From contig CAZZFF010000005.1 in NCBI GenBank assembly GCA_964653485.1, forward strand, positions 37,868-101,867: DNA of 64,000 bases, read 5' to 3'. The position numbers and the translations under genes are program-made. Numbering within the stretch: position 1 is the first letter of the stretch; every line of letters begins with the position of its first letter. Source of the stretch: CAVQND01 sp964653485. GTDB taxonomy: Bacteria > Verrucomicrobiota > Verrucomicrobiia > Limisphaerales > UBA8199. The notes under the pieces were generated by a model that was not told where the DNA came from, did no database searches, and saw only the letters and a list, made by a program, of their open reading frames with translations. Shown piece after piece: positions 59,339 through 64,000 of the stretch.

Positions 59339-60802
59339 TCAGCTCCCGGCGGCGCAAACACATGGGACCGAGTTCCCGGGCAGGTTGAACTTCCTCATTC
59401 GGTTGCGCAACGTGGGCCGCGTCATTCCCAGCAGTTTCGCCGCCCGCACCTGGTTGCCCTCTGTTTCGAGCAATGCCTGGGCGACAAGTTCGCGCTGGAC
59501 GGCGGCGATGATGCCCGCCCCAGCCTCGCTCTTGGCCCACCGGAAAAACTGCCGGGCAACCGTGGTGATGTCCGGCGTCCTGTCCCGTTCGGCGGTCAGT
59601 CGAGTGGGTGTGCAGTTTTGCGGAACCGAGTCCAAGTCCGCGATTTCCCCGGGCAAGTCGCTTACCAGGATGACCTCTCCCTTGCTCAGGACAAGGGCCC
59701 GGCGGATGACATTCTCCAGTTCACGGACATTTCCCGGCCAATCATAACGCCGCAAGGCCTCCAGCACTCCGGGCGTCAGGGTTTTCGGGGGCCGTTTCTG
59801 TTCGCGGGCAAGTCTGTTGAGGAAATGACTCACCAACAACGGAATGTCCTCCCGCCGTTCGCGCAAAGGAGGCATTGCGACACGCACCACGTTCAAGCGG
59901 TAGAAAAGCTCCTCGCGGAACTGCTTGGCGGCGACGGCCTGCTCGATGGGCTTGTTGGTGGCGGCGATGATGCGCACGTCCACCTCGACGCTCTCGTTGC
60001 CGCCCACGCGCTCAAAGGTGGCGGATTGCAAAACGCGAAGGAGCTTCGTCTGTGTCGCGGGCGTCATGTCGCCAATCTCATCAAGAAACAGCGTGCCATG
60101 GTTGCACTGCTCGAATTTTCCAATCCGCTGGAAGGTGGCGCCCGTGAACGCGCCTCGTTGGTGGCCGAAGAGTTCACTTTCCAGGAGCTGCTCGGGAATC
60201 GCCGCGCAGTTCACAGCCAGGAATGGCTGCCGGCTTCGTTCGCCGTGCTCGTGAATTGCCCGCGCCACCATCTCCTTGCCGGTGCCGCTTTCGCCCGTGA
60301 TCAGGACCGTGGCGTCGGACCGGGCCAGTTGGCCGATGAGCTTGAAAACTCCCTGCATCGATTCCGTTCGGCCCACGATGCCCAGGTCCGGCTCCTCGAT
60401 GCCGGTCCGGGACTGACTGGGGAGAGCCTGGCGCATGTCCCGCGCCGCTTTCATCGCGCGGGTGACCATGGTCCTTAGCCTCAGAGGGTCAAAAGGCTTG
60501 AGCAGGTAATCGTAAGCGCCAAGCTTCATCGCTTCGATGGCGGTCTGGGTCGTGCCATAAGCGGTCATGAGGATGACGAGCTGTTTAGGGTCGGCTTGGC
60601 GGATGCGGCGGAGAGTCTCCGAACCGCTCATACCCGTTAGGCGCAAGTCCATCATCACCAACTCCGGCTGCAAGACCGGGATGAGGCGCAACCCCTCCTC
60701 GCCGCTCGAAACCGTCGTCATTTCGAGATTGGACGAATCGAAAATGCGCCCCAACGAGTACTGCAGGTCCGCGTCGTCATCGATTACGAGAAGCTTGCTC
60801 AT
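59339..60802 (-). CDS. NtrC-family sigma-54-dependent response regulator
   Basis: 487 residues. Receiver domain (LLVIDDDADLQYSLGRIFDS; phospho-acceptor near LVMMDLRLTGMSG; YLLKPFDPLRLRT). Sigma-54 activator AAA+ domain: ITGESGTGKEMVARAIHEHG (Walker A), GAFTGA loop (RGAFTGATFQRIG) that contacts sigma-54, GTLFLDEIGDM (Walker B). C-terminal Fis-type helix-turn-helix (ETEGNQVRAAKLLGMTRPTL). First gene of an operon with kdpD and kdpE. The histidine kinase that phosphorylates it may be KdpD, which would be an unusual link. Confidence 0.95.
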   Translation of the reverse strand: MSKLLVIDDDADLQYSLGRIFDSSNLEMTTVSSGEEGLRLIPVLQPELVMMDLRLTGMSGSETLRRIRQADPKQLVILMTAYGTTQTAIEAMKLGAYDYLLKPFDPLRLRTMVTRAMKAARDMRQALPSQSRTGIEEPDLGIVGRTESMQGVFKLIGQLARSDATVLITGESGTGKEMVARAIHEHGERSRQPFLAVNCAAIPEQLLESELFGHQRGAFTGATFQRIGKFEQCNHGTLFLDEIGDMTPATQTKLLRVLQSATFERVGGNESVEVDVRIIAATNKPIEQAVAAKQFREELFYRLNVVRVAMPPLRERREDIPLLVSHFLNRLAREQKRPPKTLTPGVLEALRRYDWPGNVRELENVIRRALVLSKGEVILVSDLPGEIADLDSVPQNCTPTRLTAERDRTPDITTVARQFFRWAKSEAGAGIIAAVQRELVAQALLETEGNQVRAAKLLGMTRPTLRNRMRKFNLPGNSVPCVCAAGS

Positions 60803-60875
60803 GGTGCCTTTTCAGCAGTGGGTCCAGGAGCCGGAGCCCCGCGGCCCGTTTGGCCCCTCGACCCGGATTGACGCG

Positions 60876-61298
60876 TTATTTTGCAGGCACGATCGGCGCG
60901 ATCTCGACCTGTGGTTGCACAGGCCACTCGCTCATGATCTGACGCAGCTTTGGGGAGGCCGCAATCCCGTCATTGGGCGCCCTCGTGGTGCTGACCTCAA
61001 CGCCCGCCGACGTGGAAGCCTTGGCGGCGAGGGCGATGCGCTTGACCTCCTCCAATTGCGCCCGCACCCTCGGCGAAGCGGCGATGCCATCGTCGGTGCG
61101 TTGGGCCAGGTTCATTCTCACCGCGGATGCCGACGCGCACGAGCAGGTCATCGGACGTTCGTTGAGCGCTTTTCGCACCCTGGGCGAGGCTGTGACGCCG
61201 TCGTCCCCGGCGGGTTTGTATTGGGCGTTGGCTTGACACACGGGGATGAGGGTCGCCACTGCCAGACTCGTCATGAATAATCTTTTCGTCGTTTTCAT
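60876..61298 (-). CDS. Secreted protein with three (D/N)DG(I/V)xASP repeats
   Basis: 140 residues. Signal peptide MKTTKRLFMTSLAVATLIPV up to CQANA. The mature part repeats one short motif three times: DDGVTASPRVRKALNE, DDGIAASPRVRAQLEE and NDGIAASPKLRQIMSE, joined by Ala/Ser-rich linkers. No known family recognised. A weak -24/-12 (sigma-54-like) pair can be placed at 61384-61397 (GG and GC, 10 nt apart) upstream of it; the rest of the match is poor. It is just upstream of the sigma-54 regulator operon, so it might be a target of that regulator. Confidence 0.72.
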   Translation of the reverse strand: MKTTKRLFMTSLAVATLIPVCQANAQYKPAGDDGVTASPRVRKALNERPMTCSCASASAVRMNLAQRTDDGIAASPRVRAQLEEVKRIALAAKASTSAGVEVSTTRAPNDGIAASPKLRQIMSEWPVQPQVEIAPIVPAK

Positions 61299-61600
61299 AG
61301 TTAAGAATTGACTTTCAATGTTCCTTTACGACCGCCGCCCCGTCCGCGCTAATTAAGATGAGTTTGAGAATCATTAAGAATTCGCAAATGTGCGCCCGGC
61401 CCCTCTCTGTCGCAGGCCCATGATCGCCCCTTCGCCCCCCCCGGCGGATGTCAGGCTTTGCCCTACACGATTAATAGGCGCCGCCTGCTATCCACGCGCG
61501 CCGCGTTGGGGTATCCTGAACTCGGTTAGGAGCCGGTAAAACAGGCTCGACAGGGCAACGGCAGGGAAGGCAAGGCCCCGCCAAGAGACACGCGAAGAAC
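61299..61600. other. Intergenic region between divergent small secreted proteins
   Basis: No supported gene. AT-rich around 61361-61390, where promoters for the leftward repeat protein are likely. Divergent to it, the small exported peptide gene begins at 61601. No hairpin of note. Confidence 0.5.
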
Positions 61601-61864
61601 ATGAGAAGAAGCATCAAAATCCCAATCGCCGCCATGGTGGCCGGTTTGGCAATCGGAGTTCTGGCTCCCGCGGCCGCGAACGCCAACAACGCGCAAATCA
61701 AGGTAACCCACGCGGTGCATAAAGACGGCAAGACCCAAACGGCCGCCCGCTCCGGAAAATCGGATGCCAGGGCCAGGACGTTTCGAGTGGCAGTGATGCC
61801 GGCGCCCCGTTCCCAGGCATCGGCCACGGCGAATCCTATGGCTCCGAAATTCATCCGCCGGTGA
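61601..61864 (+). CDS. Small exported protein of unknown function (87 aa)
   Basis: ATG 61601 (MRRSIKIPIAAMVAGLAIGV) is preceded by GAAGAAC, a weak ribosome-binding site. A signal peptide ends near APAAANA; the mature part is basic and short (KVTHAVHKDGKTQTAARSGK). Divergent from the repeat protein. No family recognised. The short, basic composition makes it less certain. Confidence 0.5.
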   Translation: MRRSIKIPIAAMVAGLAIGVLAPAAANANNAQIKVTHAVHKDGKTQTAARSGKSDARARTFRVAVMPAPRSQASATANPMAPKFIRR

Positions 61865-62047
61865 TGTTTCGCAAGCGGGGCGTCCGCGTTGCGAGGATCG
61901 AGCCGCTTTGGGCGGGGCGGCACGCGGATGACAGGATTCGGCCGGGAGGCGCAAGGGCGATCAGGTCTGGTGAGCAAAAGCAGCCAAACTGGCGCATGAG
62001 CCGTTGAAAAACAGCCCTGGCACGGTACCTGCAAGCGGTGCCGGGCG

Positions 62048-62929
62048 ATGTGCAGGTTTTTCATCAACGTCTTGTTCGTCATGGGGCTTGTGTGCGGGGC
62101 GGTCGGAGAGCGCCCCGCAGCCTCGGAGATTCCTTTTGAGCTCCGGGACGGCTTGATTTGGTTGGAGGTGAGGACTCCGCAGTCGCGTCAACCGCTCCAG
62201 TTCCTCCTCGATTCGGGAGCGGAGGTCAGCACGCTGAATCTGAGCACTGCAAAGCGGCTCCATCTCCCCTTGGGAGCGCCGGTGCTTGTCGAAGGAGTGG
62301 ACACCGTAAGCAAGGGCTTTTGGCCTCAGTTCCTGGCCGCCGGCATTGATGGCATCGAGTTGCCTGGAGAGTATCTCGCCGTCGATTTGAGCCGCGTAAG
62401 CCGGAGCTGCCGGCGCGCGGTCGACGGTTTGGTGGGAGCCGATTTCTTTTCCCGCCGCGTGGTGCGGATTGATTTTGCCGCCCGCAGAATTCAGGTTCTC
62501 GGTGAGGCGCGCCCTTCCCGCACTTCGGAAATTGTCCGCTTGGAGTCCCGCGGCGGCGGGATGCGGGTCCCCGTCAGCGTCAATGGCGGGGCCGAACAGT
62601 GGGTGCGGTTGGATACCGGTTGCGCCACGGCTCTCGAGTGGGTCACTTCGGCGGTCGGTTCCGGCCAAGGCTCAAAGCAGATCGCGGTAGCCTTGAAGGG
62701 ACCCTCGATCCCGATGATCCACGCCGGAGTTCGATTCGGGAAGACTGAGTTTCCCTCAGTGCCGACGGGATTGCACCCTCATGAAATATTCCCCGGTGAA
62801 TCGGGTTTGATAGGCAATGGAGTGCTCGGGCGTTTCGCGAGCGTGACGATTGATGTCGCCGCCGGGCGTTTGATTTTGGACCCGCCTTTGTCGGCGGTTG
62901 CCGTGCAATTCAAGGGCTCAACTCGCTGA
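62048..62929 (+). CDS. Retropepsin-like aspartic protease, exported
   Basis: 293 residues with a signal peptide (MCRFFINVLFVMGLVCGAVG). Two aspartic-protease-like halves: LQFLLDSGAEVSTLNLSTAK with DSGA, and WVRLDTGCATALEW with DTGC, each followed by a flap-like and barrel segment (VDGLVGADFFSRRVVRIDFA; GLIGNGVLGRFASVTID). So each chain carries both halves, as in pepsin-like and PerP-type two-lobed proteins. It is a paralogue of the gene encoded convergently at 62910-63773, overlapping it by 20 nt. Confidence 0.85.
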   Translation: MCRFFINVLFVMGLVCGAVGERPAASEIPFELRDGLIWLEVRTPQSRQPLQFLLDSGAEVSTLNLSTAKRLHLPLGAPVLVEGVDTVSKGFWPQFLAAGIDGIELPGEYLAVDLSRVSRSCRRAVDGLVGADFFSRRVVRIDFAARRIQVLGEARPSRTSEIVRLESRGGGMRVPVSVNGGAEQWVRLDTGCATALEWVTSAVGSGQGSKQIAVALKGPSIPMIHAGVRFGKTEFPSVPTGLHPHEIFPGESGLIGNGVLGRFASVTIDVAAGRLILDPPLSAVAVQFKGSTR

Positions 62930-63773
62930 TAGGGCCTTCCAGGATCACCCGCTTTGCCTTGGCGTCAATGGTTACCGACCTGAACCGCGAGAGCAATTCG
63001 TTGCCCAGCAGCCCGGCCTCGCCCTCGAAAATGGAGTGTTCGTGAATCCCGGTAGCCACACCGTCGAACTTGATCCCCGCCAGCTCAACGCGTGTGTGGG
63101 TGGTGTTTATCCCGACGGTCGTGAGGGCCACGGACACGCCGGGATTGCACTCTTCCGGGCGCACCCGCGTAGTGACCCAGTGGAGCGCCGCCGCGCAGCC
63201 GGTATCCAGCCGCACCCATTGCGGCGGCCCGTCGTTCACGCGAATGGGCACCCGCAACGCCCGGCCATGAATCGCAAGCGGCAGGATTGCCCGCGTGGTC
63301 AGGCCCTCACTCGAAGGGAGCAACCGTATCTTCCGGGCTGCGAAGTCGATCTGCACGACGTGGCTTTCAAAAAACTCCGCGCCCACCAACCCGTCCACCG
63401 TGCGTCTGCAGGCATGGCCCAACTCGCTCAAATCGACCGCCAGGAGTTCGTTCGGCACCGGCAGACTGCCGTCGCTGGCCGACAGGTGTTGCGGCCAATA
63501 TCCGGTCGTTGTTGCTCCCACGCCACGCACGGCCACCCGCCGCCCGCTCAAGCTGCCTATCCGCCGGAGGGTTGGCAGATTGATCACGCTCAGGCCGGCG
63601 CCGGAATCCAGCAGGAAACTCTGAGACGCGGCGGACTCGACGAATCGCGCCTGCATCCAGATCAGCCCATCGCGAAACTCAAACGGGAACTCCTTCACCG
63701 CGGGTTCCATGCCCGCAGCCGCCTGGCATAGAGCCGCGCCCAGGACCATCATCCACAGGCCGCATAGTCTCAC
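62910..63773 (-). CDS. Retropepsin-like aspartic protease, exported (paralogue)
   Basis: 287 residues with a signal peptide (MRLCGLWMMVLGAALCQAAA). It shares the layout of its neighbour: FPFEFRDGLIWMQARF, SFLLDSGAGLSVINL, VDGLVGAEFFESHVVQIDFA, WVRLDTGCAAALHWVT and GLLGNELLSRFRSVTIDAKA. The two proteins align over their whole length, with clearly conserved catalytic strings, but differ widely elsewhere. The 3' ends overlap by 20 nt (62910-62929) in opposite directions. Confidence 0.85.
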   Translation of the reverse strand: MRLCGLWMMVLGAALCQAAAGMEPAVKEFPFEFRDGLIWMQARFVESAASQSFLLDSGAGLSVINLPTLRRIGSLSGRRVAVRGVGATTTGYWPQHLSASDGSLPVPNELLAVDLSELGHACRRTVDGLVGAEFFESHVVQIDFAARKIRLLPSSEGLTTRAILPLAIHGRALRVPIRVNDGPPQWVRLDTGCAAALHWVTTRVRPEECNPGVSVALTTVGINTTHTRVELAGIKFDGVATGIHEHSIFEGEAGLLGNELLSRFRSVTIDAKAKRVILEGPISELSP

Positions 63774-63928
63774 GCGGCATCTTAACGCAATCTTTATGCC
63801 GCCAGGCCCGCTTTCGTCGAAAACCTCAACTTTGCAGGGGTTTTCGCTGAAATCGTATTAAGAAGGAATAAAGCGGGGCGCCGACGCTATGTCGTTTTGC
63901 GAGCCGCATGGCCAAAGTTATCCAGCTT

Positions 63929-64000
63929 TCAGATGGGTCTGCCGACGAGGTCCCCTCGGTTCCACCAGCCCCCGCCCAGGGCCAGAAAGAGCGCCGCCGT
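63929..64000 (-). CDS. C-terminal end of an outer-membrane efflux factor (NodT-like), rest outside window
   Basis: Reading leftward from 64000 the last 24 codons are TAALFLALGGGWWNRGDLV ending at TGA 63929-63931. The string ALGGGW matches the conserved end of NodT/OprM proteins and of the one at 10510-11994. Only the end is visible, so the assignment rests on this motif. 155 nt without a gene separate it from the protease gene. Confidence 0.6.
   Translation of the reverse strand, partial: TAALFLALGGGWWNRGDLVGRPI

Noticed and set aside
58326..59747. A 473-codon plus-strand open frame
   Set aside because: Antisense to kdpD and the NtrC-type regulator; no domain is visible.
61384..61397. Sigma-54-type promoter before the repeat protein, as a separate feature
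   Set aside because: Only the GG and TTGC cores match; the remaining consensus is poor. It is kept as a remark, not a call.
1..64000. CRISPR arrays, rRNA or tRNA genes
   Set aside because: No regularly spaced direct repeats, no conserved rRNA strings and no cloverleaf noticed by eye; a covariance-model scan would be decisive.

Overview
The window reads as a chromosomal segment of a GC-rich, Gram-negative, free-living bacterium, most likely a Verrucomicrobiota member of the Limisphaerales/Pedosphaera type. The reasons are combined: LpxA and outer-membrane efflux proteins (diderm envelope), aminofutalosine synthase (futalosine menaquinone route), a sigma factor paired with a Ser/Thr kinase, Tat-exported SGNH and TIM-barrel proteins, an NPCBM alpha-galactosidase, a DUF2723 membrane protein, a GDP-mannose 3,5-epimerase, and pseudopilin-type CPSGGTYT modules. 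This assignment is inference; there is no rRNA gene, and I saw no tRNA gene or CRISPR array.

Regions: 1-2.6 kb, Ser/Thr kinase (cut by the window edge) and its ECF sigma factor. 2.6-7.3 kb, a gene graveyard: two diverged N-terminal ComM fragments, an unknown two-gene cassette, a REP-associated tyrosine transposase, a ParE-type toxin-antitoxin pair, a truncated nucleotidyltransferase module and a transposase remnant. 7.3-14.3 kb, a MacAB-type tripartite efflux operon next to a LytS/LytTR two-component pair, with matching 21-bp-spaced direct repeats in front of both units. 14.6-20.3 kb, glycosyltransferase, GDP-mannose epimerase, mqnE, lpxA and an MFS transporter. 20.4-30.5 kb, a galactoside utilisation run (SGNH hydrolase, galM, galK, TIM barrel, a WD40 protein with pseudopilin-like inserts, GH27 alpha-galactosidase) and an alpha/beta hydrolase. 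30.8-35 kb, the primary sigma factor and a large secreted glycosidase-like protein.

35.1-37 kb, a small island: a recombinase remnant followed by an AAA ATPase and a PD-(D/E)XK-like protein. 37-39.6 kb, molybdate transporter modABC. 39.8-42.4 kb, zinc ribbon, tandem nucleoside-diphosphate-kinase-like protein and an rRNA uracil methyltransferase. 42.4-51.8 kb, a secreted unknown protein, a DUF2723/TPR membrane protein, an ECF sigma/anti-sigma pair, a tandem cytidylyltransferase-like protein, a ClpP-like protein and ApbE. 52.2-53.9 kb, a second ATPase/nuclease pair (AAA ATPase plus DUF4276 TOPRIM-like). 54-61.3 kb, a secreted CBM/TIM-barrel protein, a three-gene regulatory operon (NtrC-type regulator, KdpD, KdpE) and a small secreted repeat protein. 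61.6-64 kb, a small exported peptide, two convergent retropepsin-like proteases and the last 24 codons of another outer-membrane efflux factor.

The best candidates for an undescribed system are the two ATPase-plus-nuclease cassettes (35.4-37.0 and 52.2-53.9 kb), which resemble split ATPase/nuclease anti-phage systems in layout, and the unknown two-gene cassette at 3.4-4.0 kb.
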